Shown here: positions 1 to 14,063 of the stretch, piece by piece
How positions within the stretch are numbered: position 1 is the stretch's first letter
Layout of the letters: every line of letters begins with the position of its first letter
Source of the DNA: Mycolicibacterium wolinskyi
GTDB taxonomy: Bacteria; Actinomycetota; Actinomycetes; Mycobacteriales; Mycobacteriaceae
Direction of reading: 5' to 3'
Length of the DNA: 64,000 bases
Assembly: GCF_002101965.1 (NCBI RefSeq)
Contig: NZ_LQQA01000017.1
Location: forward strand, 1-64,000
Program-made: the position numbers and the translations under genes
The notes under the pieces: generated by a model
What the model saw: the letters and a program-made list of their open reading frames with translations, nothing else
Told to the model about the DNA's origin: nothing
Databases searched by the model: none

Positions 1-519
1 CCCACGCCACCCCCGCCACCTCCGCCGCCGTCTCCGCAGTACCCCTACGGCGCCTATCCCGGTGGCTATCCGCCTGCACCGCCGTACGGTGCGTATCCGC
101 CGCAGCAGCCGTACCGGCCCTCGACGGGGCCCAGCAACGGGTTGGGCATCGCGGCATTGGTCACCGCGATCATCGGGCTGGTCCTCGTGTGGTCGGTGGT
201 CGGCGGAGTGGTGCTCGGTGCGATCGCGGTGGTGCTCGGATTCATCGGGCATGGCCGCGCCAAGCGCGGCGAGGCCACCAACGGTGGCGTGGCGATCACC
301 GGAATCGTGCTGGGCGCCATCGCCGTCGTGCTGTCACTCGTGTTCATCGGAATCTGGGCGAGTCTCGGCGGGCGCTGGTTCGAAGACATCGGCGGCCGGG
401 ACTACCTCAGCTGCATGCAGGAAGCCGGTAACGACCAGGCCGCCCAGCAGCGCTGCGAAGAGACCTTCCAGGATCGTCTCGAGGACGAGTTCGGCGTCAC
501 CCCGACGCCTACGCGCTGA
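1..519 (+). CDS. DUF4190-type membrane protein, 5' end missing
   Basis: The reading frame is open from the first base of the window, so the true start lies upstream; an in-frame TTG at 142 is not needed. The visible N-terminal part is rich in proline, tyrosine and glycine. It is followed by two hydrophobic segments with the spacing of DUF4190 proteins, separated by a short loop (HGRAKRGEATNGG). A charged tail with two cysteines (SCMQEAGN... QRCEET) ends in a threonine/proline run. Pro/Tyr-rich heads on small membrane proteins are common in mycobacteria. The function is unknown. Confidence 0.75.
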   Translation, partial: PTPPPPPPPPSPQYPYGAYPGGYPPAPPYGAYPPQQPYRPSTGPSNGLGIAALVTAIIGLVLVWSVVGGVVLGAIAVVLGFIGHGRAKRGEATNGGVAITGIVLGAIAVVLSLVFIGIWASLGGRWFEDIGGRDYLSCMQEAGNDQAAQQRCEETFQDRLEDEFGVTPTPTR

Positions 520-525
520 GCGCCG

Positions 526-1392
526 CTACTTCGCGCCCGGGAAGTACTTGACGATGCCTTCCTGGACGACGGTCGCCAACAGCGCGCCCGATATGTCGAA
601 GAAGTGCCCCGTACCGAGCCCGCGGGATTCGGCGGCGACCGGCGACGCGGTCGAGTACAGCACCCACTCGTCGAATCGGATCGGGCGGTGAAACCACACC
701 GAGTGGTTCATCGTCACCGCGAAGATCCGGTCGAAACCCCACGACAGGCCGTGGGTGGTGATGATGGAATCGAGCACGGTGGTGTCCGACGAGTACACCA
801 GCGCGGCCGCGTGCAGCACGGGGTCGTCGGGCATGGAGCCCTCGGTCTTGAGCCACACGCGGTTGTGGTCGAGCTTGCCGCCCTTGTCGCGCATCACCCA
901 CGCCGGATCGTTGGTGTAGCGCCATTCGATCGGACGCAGCGCCTCGACGAACAACGGCACGGTCTTCTCATAGCCGCGCAGCAGTTCGTCGATCTTGGGC
1001 AGGGTGTCCGGATGCGGCACGTCCGGCGCGGGGACGCTGTGCTCCAGCCCGCGGCCACCGTTCATGTACGACAACATCACGGTGGTCAGCAGCTGTCCGT
1101 CCTGCATGACGTCCACGCGCCGGTTGGCGAAACGACGTTCGTCTCGCAACCGGACGACGTGGAACTCCAGATCCTTCTCGGGGTCGCCCCCTGCGATGAA
1201 ATGCGCGGACAACGCGCTCGGGGCCAGCTTGTGGTCAAGCGACCGGCTGCCCGCGACATACGCCTGCGCCGTCATCTGGCCGCCGAAGGTGCGCACCGGG
1301 TTCTTACTCGGATGCGAGCCGATGAACAGGTTGTCGTCGATGCGATTGAGATCGAGAACCGCCAGCAGCTCCGCGAAATCCGAGTGTGACAC
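526..1392 (-). CDS. tesB: Acyl-CoA thioesterase II (TesB family)
   Basis: This 288-residue protein has the double hot-dog architecture of TesB, which hydrolyses acyl-CoA to free fatty acid and CoA. The N-terminal half carries the family signature around FGGQMTAQAYVAGSRSL. The C-terminal half has the conserved TVLDSIITTHGLSWGFD stretch, which holds the catalytic-region aspartate. The start is GTG with an AAGGAG Shine-Dalgarno 4-5 nt upstream. It lies just downstream of pykA on the same strand (33 bp gap), the arrangement I recall for M. tuberculosis pykA-tesB1. Length is normal for the family. Confidence 0.9.
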   Translation of the reverse strand: MSHSDFAELLAVLDLNRIDDNLFIGSHPSKNPVRTFGGQMTAQAYVAGSRSLDHKLAPSALSAHFIAGGDPEKDLEFHVVRLRDERRFANRRVDVMQDGQLLTTVMLSYMNGGRGLEHSVPAPDVPHPDTLPKIDELLRGYEKTVPLFVEALRPIEWRYTNDPAWVMRDKGGKLDHNRVWLKTEGSMPDDPVLHAAALVYSSDTTVLDSIITTHGLSWGFDRIFAVTMNHSVWFHRPIRFDEWVLYSTASPVAAESRGLGTGHFFDISGALLATVVQEGIVKYFPGAK

Positions 1393-1425
1393 TGAGCTCC
1401 TTTTCGTGCGCCCCTTGCCGCAGCG

Positions 1426-2844
1426 CTAGACGTCGTCCTCCCCGATGCGGTGCACATGGATCAGATTCGTGGAGCCTACTGTGCCAGGAGGCGCACCCGC
1501 GACGATGACCACCAGCTCACCGCGCTTGTACCGACCGAGGTCCAGAAGCGACTTGTCGACCTGCCGGATCATGTCGTCGGTGCTTTTCATCTGCGGCACG
1601 ATGAACGTCTCAGTGCCCCACGTCAGCGCGAGCTGGCTGCGAACCTCCGGCAGTGCGGTGAACGCCAGCACCGGCAGCGGGGTGTGCAGGCGCGCGAGCC
1701 GGCGCACGGTGTCGCCGGACTGGGTGAACGCGACGAGCGCCTTGGCGTCGAGCCGTTCGCCGATGTCGCGGGCCGCATAGGAGATCACGCCGCGCTTGGT
1801 GCGCGGGACGTGGGTCAGCGGCGGCACCACCACGGAGTTAGCTTCGACCGCTTTGATGATGCGGGCCATCGTCCTGACGGCCTCCAGCGGGTACTTGCCC
1901 ACCGAGGTCTCGCCGGACAGCATCACGGCGTCGGCGCCGTCGAGCACGGCGTTGGCGACGTCGGAGGCCTCCGCGCGGGTCGGCCGGGAGTTCTCCAGCA
2001 TCGACTCCAGCATCTGCGTCGCGACGATGACCGGCTTGGCGTTCTCCCTCGCCATCTGGATGGCCCGCTTCTGCACGAGCGGCACCTCCTCCAGCGGCAG
2101 CTCGACGCCCAGGTCACCGCGGGCGACCATGACGGCGTCGAAGGCCAGCACGATCGCCTCGAGGTTCTCGACGGCCTCGGGTTTCTCGAGCTTCGCGATC
2201 ACCGGTACGCGCCGGCCGACGCGGTCCATCACCTCGTGGACGAGCTCGATGTCGGCGGGCGAACGCACGAACGACAACGCGATCAGGTCGACGCCCAGCC
2301 GCAGCGCGAACTCGAGGTCGTCGATGTCCTTCTCGGACAGCGCGGGGACCGAGACGTTCATGCCCGGCAGCGACAACCCCTTGTTGTTGCTGACCGGACC
2401 GCCCTCGGTGACGGTGCAGACCACGTCGTTGCCGTCGATCTGGTCGACGACGAGGCCGACCTTGCCGTCGTCGACGAGCAGCCGGTCACCCTTCGCGGCG
2501 TCGGCCGCGAGGTGCTTGTAGGTCGTCGACACCCGGTCGTGCGTTCCCTCACAGTCGTCGACGGTGATGCGCACGGTCTCACCGGTCGCCCAGTACGTCG
2601 GGCCGTCCTTGAATCGGCCCAGCCGGATCTTCGGTCCCTGCAGGTCGGCCAGGATGCCCACCGCATGACCGGTGGCGTCCGAGGCCGCCCGAACCCGCTT
2701 GTAGGCGGCCTCGTGGTCGGTGTAGTCGCCGTGGCTGAAGTTCAGCCGTGCGACGTCCATCCCGGCTTCGACCAGGGCACTGACGGTCTCGTCAGTGCCG
2801 GTGGCCGGGCCAAGCGTACAAACGATCTTTCCGCGTCTGCTCAC
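1426..2844 (-). CDS. pykA: Pyruvate kinase
   Basis: This 472-residue protein catalyses phosphoenolpyruvate plus ADP to pyruvate plus ATP. The N-terminal KIVCTLGPAT stretch, the RLNFSHGD nucleotide region, a B domain of about 100 residues starting near residue 70, the active-site stretch IAKLEKPEAVEN around residue 220, the metal-binding VMVARGDLGVE and the TQMLESM motif are all intact. The C-terminal allosteric domain is present. The start is GTG. A TATGCT hexamer ends 8 nt before it, so the mRNA may be leaderless; the nearby GGAG is too close to be an ideal ribosome site. Confidence 0.95.
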   Translation of the reverse strand: MSRRGKIVCTLGPATGTDETVSALVEAGMDVARLNFSHGDYTDHEAAYKRVRAASDATGHAVGILADLQGPKIRLGRFKDGPTYWATGETVRITVDDCEGTHDRVSTTYKHLAADAAKGDRLLVDDGKVGLVVDQIDGNDVVCTVTEGGPVSNNKGLSLPGMNVSVPALSEKDIDDLEFALRLGVDLIALSFVRSPADIELVHEVMDRVGRRVPVIAKLEKPEAVENLEAIVLAFDAVMVARGDLGVELPLEEVPLVQKRAIQMARENAKPVIVATQMLESMLENSRPTRAEASDVANAVLDGADAVMLSGETSVGKYPLEAVRTMARIIKAVEANSVVVPPLTHVPRTKRGVISYAARDIGERLDAKALVAFTQSGDTVRRLARLHTPLPVLAFTALPEVRSQLALTWGTETFIVPQMKSTDDMIRQVDKSLLDLGRYKRGELVVIVAGAPPGTVGSTNLIHVHRIGEDDV

Positions 2845-2871
2845 GTCTCCTGAGCATAGTCGTTGATCGAT

Positions 2872-4366
2872 TCAGACGACGGACAGCGGGAGGGCTCCGG
2901 GACGCACGGGTGACGGCAGGTCGGACTCGCCCATGAGGTAGGCGTCGACCGCGTGCGCCGCGCTGCGCCCTTCGGCGATCGCCCACACCACCAGTGACGC
3001 TCCGCGGTGCGCGTCCCCGCAGACGAACACCCCCGGCGCGTCGGTCTGCCAGTCCGACCCGCAGCTCAACGCCCCCCGCCGGTTGAGCGTGAGTCCCAGG
3101 TCATCGATCAGCGCCATGTGTTCGACACCTTCGAAACCGATCGCGAGCAGCGCGAGATCGCACGGTATCTGCAGTGAATCCCCCACGGGCGTGATCTGCC
3201 TGCGGCCGTCGGCGTCGCGCGTGACCCGCACCTCGGCGATCTCAACGGCCCGCACGTGGCCCTTCTCGTCGCCGAGGAACCGTTGCACGGCGACCTCGAA
3301 ATGCCGCGCGCCGCCCTCCGCGTGAGCCGGGGATGTCCGGAGCACCAGCGGCCAGGTCGGCCATGGGCTGAGTGTCTCGTCACGGGCCTCTGGCGGTTCG
3401 GGGTTGTAGTCCAACTGTGTGACCGAGGCCGCACCCTGACGGTGGGCGGTTCCGAGGCAGTCGGCGCCGGTGTCGCCGCCGCCGATGATCACCACATGCT
3501 TGCCCGCAGCGGAAATGGGTGAGGCGCCATCGCCTTCGCACTCCCGGTTGGCAGGCACGAGGTGCTCCATGGCCAGGTGCACCCCGTCGAGTTCGCGTCC
3601 GGGCACGTCGTTGTCGCGGCCCCGCAACGCACCGACGGCGAGCACGACCGCCTGGTGGCGGTTTCGCAACTGTTCGACGGTCACGTCGACGCCGACCTCG
3701 CACTCGGTGACGAACCGGGTGCCCTCCGCCCTCATCTGAGCCAACCGCTGGTTGAGGACCGACTTCTCGAGTTTGTACTCCGGGATGCCGTAGCGCAGCA
3801 GGCCGCCGAGCCGGTCATCGCGCTCATAGACCGTGACGTCATGACCCGCACGCGTAAGTTGCTGGGCCGCAGCCAGACCCGCGGGGCCCGATCCCACCAC
3901 CGCGACGCTCTTCCCCGTCGAGATCGCGGCGGGTTGCGGTTCCACGGTGCCGTCCATCCAGGCTTGGTCGGCGATGGTCTGTTCGATGCGTTTGATCGTC
4001 ACGCTGCCGCCGGTCTGTTCCTCAGCGATCGACAGCACACAGGCCGCCTCACACGGCGCCGGACACAGCCGTCCGGTGAACTCCGGGAAGTTGTTGGTGG
4101 CGTGCAGGCGATCGCTGGCCGCGTCCCACCGTCCCCGGCGCACCAGGTCGTTCCACTCCGGAATCAGGTTGCCCAGCGGACAGCCCGCACTCCCCGAGTG
4201 ACAGAACGGGATTCCGCAGTCCATGCATCGGCGCGCCTGCTGCGACACCTCCCCGGCACGTTCGTGTGGGTCCTGGCGCTCGTACACCTCGCGCCAGTCG
4301 CCGACGCGTTCGTCGACCGGACGCTTGGCGGCCTCGATCTTGGGTACTCGCAGGAATCCGGTCGGA

Positions 4367-4374
<8 letters not shown>
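2872..4374 (-). CDS. gltD: Glutamate synthase small subunit
   Basis: This 500-residue NADPH-dependent FAD subunit feeds electrons to GltB for ammonia assimilation. Two cysteine clusters for 4Fe-4S centres are visible near the N-terminus (CMDCGIPFCHSG... GCPLGN and LCPAPCEAACVL). They are followed by the FAD dinucleotide fold (VGSGPAGLAAAQQL) and the NADPH fold (IIGGGDTGADCLGT). The GTG start overlaps the 3' end of gltB by 8 bp, so the two are translated as a coupled pair. Confidence 0.95.
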
Positions 4375-8923
<4,549 letters not shown>

Positions 8924-9007
8924 TGGCTCGCACCTCCGCAGTCTGGAACTTCCTGGTCCCGGGACTGCACCGGCCCGAATTTCTAGTGTATCAGCGCAGG
9001 TCGGCGA

Positions 9008-9421
9008 CTACTCCGCAATCACAGTCGGCACCAACGGGAACCCCGGAACGTTTCGCACGACGGTCCAGGCGACGATCGCGAGCACCAGAACCACCACAGC
9101 CGGAGCGGGGAACGGCCTGCGGCCCATGCGCCATCGCGCCGCGATCCATACCGCCAACAACGGCAGCCCGACCAGCAAGAACACGTTGTCGACCACTGCC
9201 GCGCCGATGTCGCCGTGCAGCAGGTCGTGCGTCATCCGCAGGCCGCCACAGGCCGGACAGTCCCACCCGGTGAGCGCCTTGAACGGGCACGGCGGAAAGA
9301 GAAAACCCGGACGATGGGGATCGCCCAGACCGATATAGGCGAGCCCTCCGACGAGTACCGCGCCCGCGCCCAGCGCGCCGTAGCGCGCGGACTTCGTCCC
9401 GAAGGCGCTACTAGGTTCCAT
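9008..9421 (-). CDS. DUF2752 membrane protein
   Basis: This 137-residue protein has the DUF2752 hallmark CPFKALTGWDCPACGGLRMTH between hydrophobic segments; the cysteine pair and the GGLR stretch are typical. About three membrane spans are visible. The family has no assigned biochemical role. Its 5' end overlaps the upstream TM2-domain gene by 11 bp, so the two are probably one transcript. I recall the same neighbours, Rv1615/Rv1616, beside lgt in M. tuberculosis. Confidence 0.8.
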   Translation of the reverse strand: MEPSSAFGTKSARYGALGAGAVLVGGLAYIGLGDPHRPGFLFPPCPFKALTGWDCPACGGLRMTHDLLHGDIGAAVVDNVFLLVGLPLLAVWIAARWRMGRRPFPAPAVVVLVLAIVAWTVVRNVPGFPLVPTVIAE

Positions 9422-9827
9422 CGCGAAGCGGACGCCCCTGCGGATCGCGGACCTTGTCGGTCAGGATGAGGATCGCGTCGACGATGCCCCAGATGAATGC
9501 ACCGATCCCGCAGGTGACCAGGCCGACCAGCAATTGGGCGATACCCAACCCGGTCTGGCCGAGATAGATCCGGCCGAAGCCGACGAACCCGATCAGCCCG
9601 ATCAACTGAAGGACGCCGGCGGTGACTTTCGACTTGTCGGAGTACGGCTCGCCGGTGATGGGATGGCGGCCATACGGGGCGATGGGGTCGCCGAAACCGG
9701 GCGCATAGCCGGCCGGAGGTGGTTGATACCCCGGAGGTGGCGGCGGCGGGTAACCCGCAGGCGGAGGATATGGAGGCGGCGACGATGCGCCGTCAGCGGT
9801 GCCACCGGGCTGCGTTGGATCGGTCAT
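9411..9827 (-). CDS. TM2-domain membrane protein
   Basis: This 138-residue protein begins with a proline/tyrosine-rich stretch of about 55 residues. A TM2 domain follows: two hydrophobic helices joined by a short turn, with the GFGRIYLGQTGLGIAQLL motif and an aspartate in the second helix (WGIVDAILIL). TM2 proteins are small double-span proteins of unknown role. It is coupled to the DUF2752 gene by an 11-bp overlap and follows lgt at 27 bp. Confidence 0.82.
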   Translation of the reverse strand: MTDPTQPGGTADGASSPPPYPPPAGYPPPPPPGYQPPPAGYAPGFGDPIAPYGRHPITGEPYSDKSKVTAGVLQLIGLIGFVGFGRIYLGQTGLGIAQLLVGLVTCGIGAFIWGIVDAILILTDKVRDPQGRPLRDGT

Positions 9828-9854
9828 ATTGCCAGCATGCCAGAGCGTCGGGCG

Positions 9855-11981
9855 TTATCGGTTGCGGCGCAACCACCGACGAAAACGCCCGCCCTCCGGC
9901 TGGACCTGCTCGGGCGCTGCGACGTCCTCGGTGGAAGCAGGCTGCGCGACGGGGGTTTCGGCTTCAACCTCGTCTGATGTAGCCGCTTCGGCGGCCGGCT
10001 CAGTGGGCTCAGCCTCGGCCTCGGCGGCCTGCTCTTCGTCTTCCGGCTCGGTCTGCTCGGGCTCGTCGACGGTTTCGGTGACGTCTGCGGGCTCGCCGGC
10101 CTCGTCAGCGGCGACCTCGTCTTCCGCTTCACCGTCGGCAGGTGTCTCGGTGTCGGCCTCAGCCTCGTCCTCGTCGGTCCGCTCTTCGTCTTCCGGCTCG
10201 GTCAGCTCGGGCTCGTCGACGGTTTCGGTGACGTCTGCGGGCTCGCCGGCCTCGTCAGCGGCGGCCTCGCCCTCCGCTTCGCCGTCGGCAGGTGCCTCAG
10301 TGTCAGCCTCAGCCTCGTCCTCGTCGGTCCGCTCTTCGTCTTCGGTCTCGGTGGACGACTCCGCGACGACGTCGGAAACCTCGGCCTCACCATCAGGCTC
10401 AACAGACTCAGCCGCCTCAGCCGCCTCAGCCGCCTCAGGCGCCTCGTCCTCCGCCTCGGGCTCGGCGGTTGCGTCCTCGGTATCGAGTTCGGTCGCCTCG
10501 GCGTCGGGTTCTACGTCGGACTCCTGCGACGCGGCGGCCTCGGCCTCCGCCTCGGGCTCGGCGGGTGCGCCCTCGGTGTCGAGTGCGGACTCGTCGGCCT
10601 CGGTGTCGGACTCGGCGATCTCAGCGGACTCGTCTTCTGCTTCGGTTGGAATGGGCGCGCCCTCGACCTCCGGCTCGCCGTCCTCGCTGAGTTCTTCGTC
10701 GCCCTCGGAAGGCGGCTCGGTCGCGTCCGTCTCGTCGGAGTCAGGCTCTCCTTCGTCCTCTTCTTCCGCTTCGGGTTTGGCGGGGGCACCTTCGGTGTCC
10801 AGTTCGGTCGCCTCAGCCGCGTCGGACTCGAGAGCGTCACCTTCAGTGACCTCGTCCTCATCGAGTTGCTCGACTGAATCCTCGTGGTCGGGCTCGGGGG
10901 CGACGGCCTTGAGCTCGACTGCCGCCGCGGCGTCGACGCTGTCGTCCGTGACGACTTCGTCCGTGTGCATATGGTCGGCATCGGTGTCGCCGACTGCTGC
11001 GGCGTCCTCGGCCTCACTCTTCCCGACGACGGCTGCCGCTGCCACCACACCGGTCGTCGCGGCGGCGGTGACGAATTCCTTGCCGACCTCGTCGACCGGT
11101 GATTCCTCGGCCTCGGCGCGCTTGCCGCGCAGGGTGGCCGGCTCTTCACGGCCTTTGGGAGCAAGCATGATGTAGACGACTGCGCCGATGAACACGAACG
11201 TCGACGTGAACGTGTTGACCCGGATACCGGCGAATTCGGTCGCGAAGTCGCTGCGCATCAACTCGATCCAGAACCGGCCGACGCAGTACCCGGCGACATA
11301 GAGCGCGAACAACCGGCCGTGGCCGAGGTTGAACTTCCGGTCCGCCCAGATCAACAGGGCGAAAATCAGGACGTTCCACAGGAGTTCGTACAGGAACGTG
11401 GGGTGGACCACGGCGACGACCTGGCCGGTGGAGACGCCGTTGAGCTCATCACGGACCCCGGCGGCGTTGAGCCGTTCGTAGATCTCCAGCCCCCACGGCA
11501 ATGTCGTGGGCCGGCCGAACAATTCTTGGTTGAAATAGTTGCCGAGCCGGCCGATCGCCTGGGCCAGGATGATGCCGGGCGCGATCGCGTCCCCGAACGC
11601 GGGCAACGGAATTCCGCGCAAACGGCAGGCGATCCAGGCGCCCAGGGCACCCAGCGCCACCGCGCCCCAGATTCCCAGGCCGCCTTCCCACACCTGGAAG
11701 GCCGCCCCGAGACCCTTGCCGGTGGGGCCGAAATAGGTGTTCCAGTCGGTCAGGACGTGATAGAGCCGGCCGCCGATCAAGCCGAACGGCACTGCCCACA
11801 ACGCGATGTCGTAGATGACGCCTGGTTCGCCGCCGCGGGCCTGCCAGCGTCGGTCGCCGATGATCAACGCCGCGACGATGCCGATGATGATGCAGAGCGC
11901 GTACGCGCGGATCGGCACCGGCCCCAGATGCCACACACCCTGTGCGGGGCTGGGCAAGTATGCGAGCACGGTTGTGGTCAA
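9855..11981 (-). CDS. lgt: Prolipoprotein diacylglyceryl transferase with long acidic repeat tail
   Basis: Residues 1 to about 275 are a complete multispan Lgt that moves diacylglycerol from phosphatidylglycerol to the lipobox cysteine of prelipoproteins. The signature GRLGNYFNQELFGRPT lies near residue 141. A tail of about 430 residues follows, made almost only of Glu, Asp, Ala, Thr, Pro and Ser, and ends in a short basic cap (GGRFRRWLRRNR). Bacterial Lgt is usually under 300 residues. M. tuberculosis Lgt has a shorter extension that also ends in arginines, so the tail is lineage-typical but unusually long here. The start is TTG with AAAGGA 8 nt upstream and overlaps the trpA stop by 4 bp. 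Confidence 0.95.
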   Translation of the reverse strand: MTTTVLAYLPSPAQGVWHLGPVPIRAYALCIIIGIVAALIIGDRRWQARGGEPGVIYDIALWAVPFGLIGGRLYHVLTDWNTYFGPTGKGLGAAFQVWEGGLGIWGAVALGALGAWIACRLRGIPLPAFGDAIAPGIILAQAIGRLGNYFNQELFGRPTTLPWGLEIYERLNAAGVRDELNGVSTGQVVAVVHPTFLYELLWNVLIFALLIWADRKFNLGHGRLFALYVAGYCVGRFWIELMRSDFATEFAGIRVNTFTSTFVFIGAVVYIMLAPKGREEPATLRGKRAEAEESPVDEVGKEFVTAAATTGVVAAAAVVGKSEAEDAAAVGDTDADHMHTDEVVTDDSVDAAAAVELKAVAPEPDHEDSVEQLDEDEVTEGDALESDAAEATELDTEGAPAKPEAEEEDEGEPDSDETDATEPPSEGDEELSEDGEPEVEGAPIPTEAEDESAEIAESDTEADESALDTEGAPAEPEAEAEAAASQESDVEPDAEATELDTEDATAEPEAEDEAPEAAEAAEAAESVEPDGEAEVSDVVAESSTETEDEERTDEDEAEADTEAPADGEAEGEAAADEAGEPADVTETVDEPELTEPEDEERTDEDEAEADTETPADGEAEDEVAADEAGEPADVTETVDEPEQTEPEDEEQAAEAEAEPTEPAAEAATSDEVEAETPVAQPASTEDVAAPEQVQPEGGRFRRWLRRNR
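10031..10352 (-). repeat. 150-bp in-frame tandem repeat in the lgt tail
   Basis: Two near-identical 150-bp units (10031-10180 and 10181-10330) are followed by the first 22 bp of a third. The period is exactly 50 codons, so copy-number change would keep the frame. The unit encodes an acidic block containing EDEERTDEDEAEADTE and EAGEPADVTETVDEPE. Upstream in the protein a looser LDTE(G/D)A-x-A-x-PEAE motif recurs at three places (DNA near 10770, 10570 and 10470). Confidence 0.9.
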
Positions 11982-12766
11982 GCCGAAATCCTTTGCCGAA
12001 CACCGTTGGCCAGTTCCTCGGTCAGTGCGCGGACGGAATCGAGTCCGCTCTGTAATGCCGAGACGAGGGCGGATCCGACGATCACGCCGTCGGCGTAGGA
12101 ACCGATCTGGGCGGCCTGCGCACCGGAGCGCACCCCGAGCCCGACGCCGACCGGGATGTCGGACACCTCGCGCACCCGGCGCACCAGCTCGGGGGCGGCC
12201 GACGACACCGCGTCACGCGCACCGGTGACGCCCATCGTCGATGCGGCGTAGACGAATCCGCGGGACGCCTGCACCGTGGCGGCGAGCCGTTCCGGGGTCG
12301 AGGACGGCGCAACCAGGAAGATGCGGTCCAGTTTGTGCGCCTCGGAGGCCGCGAACCACTCGTCGGCTTCCTCCGGGATGAGGTCCGGGGTGATCAACCC
12401 GTAGCCGCCTGCCGCGGCCAGGTCGCGGGCGAAGGTGTCAACTCCCTTGCGTAGCACGGGATTCCAGTAGGTCATCACGACCGCGCGACCGCCGGCGTTG
12501 CTGATCGCCTCAACCGCGGCCAGCGTGTCGCGCACCCGGACACCGCCGGCCAGTGCGGCTTCGGTGGCTGCGGCGATCGTCGGCCCGTCCATGCCGGGAT
12601 CGGAGTAGGGCACGCCGACTTCGACCAGGTCGCAACCGGATTCGACCATCGTGGTCATCGCCGCGATCGAGGTCGGCACATCGGGGAACCCGGTGGGCAG
12701 ATAGCCGATCAGGGCGGCGCGGCCCTCCGCGCGGCAGGTGTCGAACAGTTCGGCCAGCCGGCTCAT
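11978..12766 (-). CDS. trpA: Tryptophan synthase alpha subunit
   Basis: This 262-residue TIM-barrel subunit cleaves indole-3-glycerol phosphate to indole for TrpB. The family stretch LVEVGVPYSDPGMDGPTIAAA contains a catalytic aspartate, and phosphate-binding glycines follow (GVGLGVRSGAQ). I chose the ATG at 12766, whose first base is the last base of the trpB stop (TGATG). The frame stays open upstream but the residues there are arginine-rich out-of-frame trpB sequence. Its stop overlaps the lgt start by 4 bp. Confidence 0.95.
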   Translation of the reverse strand: MSRLAELFDTCRAEGRAALIGYLPTGFPDVPTSIAAMTTMVESGCDLVEVGVPYSDPGMDGPTIAAATEAALAGGVRVRDTLAAVEAISNAGGRAVVMTYWNPVLRKGVDTFARDLAAAGGYGLITPDLIPEEADEWFAASEAHKLDRIFLVAPSSTPERLAATVQASRGFVYAASTMGVTGARDAVSSAAPELVRRVREVSDIPVGVGLGVRSGAQAAQIGSYADGVIVGSALVSALQSGLDSVRALTEELANGVRQRISA

Positions 12767-14028
12767 CAGGACTCCCCTTCGTCGAGCAAGCCGAACCACT
12801 TGGCCGCCGTTTCGACGTCCTTGTCCCCGCGCCCGGACAGGTTCACCACGATGACCGCTCCAGAGCCCAGTTCCTGCCCCAGCTTGAGAGCGCCGCCCAG
12901 CGCGTGCGCCGATTCGATGGCCGGGATGATTCCCTCGGTCCGGCACAGCAACGAGAAGGCGTCCATCGCCTCGGAATCGGTGACGGGCCGGTACTCGGCC
13001 CGTCCGATGTCCTTGAGATAGGCGTGCTCGGGTCCGACTCCGGGATAGTCGAGACCGGCCGAGATCGAGTGCGATTCGATGGTCTGGCCGTCCTCGTCCT
13101 GGAGGAGATAGGAGAACGATCCCTGGAACGCGCCGGGTGTCCCACCGGTGAAAGTTGCGGCGTGGCGGCCGGTTTCGACGCCGTCGCCGGCGGCCTCGTA
13201 GCCGATCAGCCGTACGCCTGGGTCGTCGATGAACGCGTGGAACACACCGATCGCGTTGGAACCACCGCCGACGCACGCGGTGACGGCATCGGGAAGCCGG
13301 CCGGCCTGCTCCTGGATCTGCGCCCGCACCTCAAGCCCGATGACCCGCTGGAAGTCACGCACCATGAGCGGGAACGGATGCGGCCCGGCCGCGGTGCCGA
13401 AGCAGTAGTAGGTCTCGTCGGCGTTGGTCACCCAGTCCCGGAACGCTTCGTTGATGGCGTCCTTGAGGGTCTTCGACCCGGCCTGCACCGCGACCACGGT
13501 TGCGCCGAGCAGACGCATCCTGGCGACGTTGAGCGCCTGGCGCGCGGTGTCGACTGCGCCCATGTAGATCACGCACTCGAGCCCGAGCAGCGCGCAGGCC
13601 GTCGCGGTGGCCACCCCGTGCTGGCCGGCCCCGGTCTCGGCGATGACGCGTGTCTTGCCCATCTGCTTGGCCAGCAGTGCTTGACCCAGCACGTTGTTGA
13701 TCTTGTGAGATCCGGTGTGGTTCAAGTCTTCCCGCTTGAGGAAGAGACGTGCACCGCCGGCGTGCTCGGACAGCCGGGTGGCCTCGTACAGCGGCGACGG
13801 GCGGCCGCTGTAGTGGCGCTGCAGCCGATCGAGCTCATCGAGGAAAGCCTGGTCGCCCCGGGCCTTCTCGTAGGCCGCGGTGACTTCTTCGATCACGGCC
13901 ATCAGCGCCTCGGGAACGAGTCGGCCGCCATACGAACCGAAATGCCCGCGGTTGTCGGGATCGTGGACAGTGCGTTCGGCCACCCCAGCGCTCGAGCGCG
14001 GAAGTTCAGGGCCGGCGAGATCCGCCAT
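12766..14028 (-). CDS. trpB: Tryptophan synthase beta subunit
   Basis: This 420-residue PLP enzyme condenses indole with serine to tryptophan. The PLP-lysine stretch HTGSHKINNVLGQ, the channel region ETGAGQHGVATA and the phosphate-binding CVGGGSNAIG are all intact. The ATG at 14028 (MADLAGPELPRSS) gives the normal length; the longer frame upstream encodes arginine-rich, non-homologous sequence. It sits 35 bp after trpC and overlaps trpA by one base. Confidence 0.95.
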   Translation of the reverse strand: MADLAGPELPRSSAGVAERTVHDPDNRGHFGSYGGRLVPEALMAVIEEVTAAYEKARGDQAFLDELDRLQRHYSGRPSPLYEATRLSEHAGGARLFLKREDLNHTGSHKINNVLGQALLAKQMGKTRVIAETGAGQHGVATATACALLGLECVIYMGAVDTARQALNVARMRLLGATVVAVQAGSKTLKDAINEAFRDWVTNADETYYCFGTAAGPHPFPLMVRDFQRVIGLEVRAQIQEQAGRLPDAVTACVGGGSNAIGVFHAFIDDPGVRLIGYEAAGDGVETGRHAATFTGGTPGAFQGSFSYLLQDEDGQTIESHSISAGLDYPGVGPEHAYLKDIGRAEYRPVTDSEAMDAFSLLCRTEGIIPAIESAHALGGALKLGQELGSGAVIVVNLSGRGDKDVETAAKWFGLLDEGES

Positions 14029-14063
14029 CAGTTTGTCTCTTCGTGCAAGCGGCTCATGGCCGA

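Noticed and set aside
2158..2190. Depletion of CTCGAG as evidence for restriction specificity
   Set aside because: CTCGAG occurs often in the window, for example at 2158-2163 and 2185-2190, so no avoidance is visible; this neither supports nor excludes that target.
1450..2853. 467-codon plus-strand frame opposite pykA
   Set aside because: Low-complexity His/Arg/Asp product, no ribosome site, and fully covered by pykA.
9855..11160. Frameshift explanation for the long Lgt tail
   Set aside because: The tail keeps acidic repeats in one frame with a 50-codon period and ends with an arginine cap like that of M. tuberculosis Lgt, so it is real coding sequence.
11978..13276. trpA extended to 432 residues
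   Set aside because: The extra residues are Arg-rich out-of-frame trpB; ATG 12766 gives the family length and a TGATG coupling.
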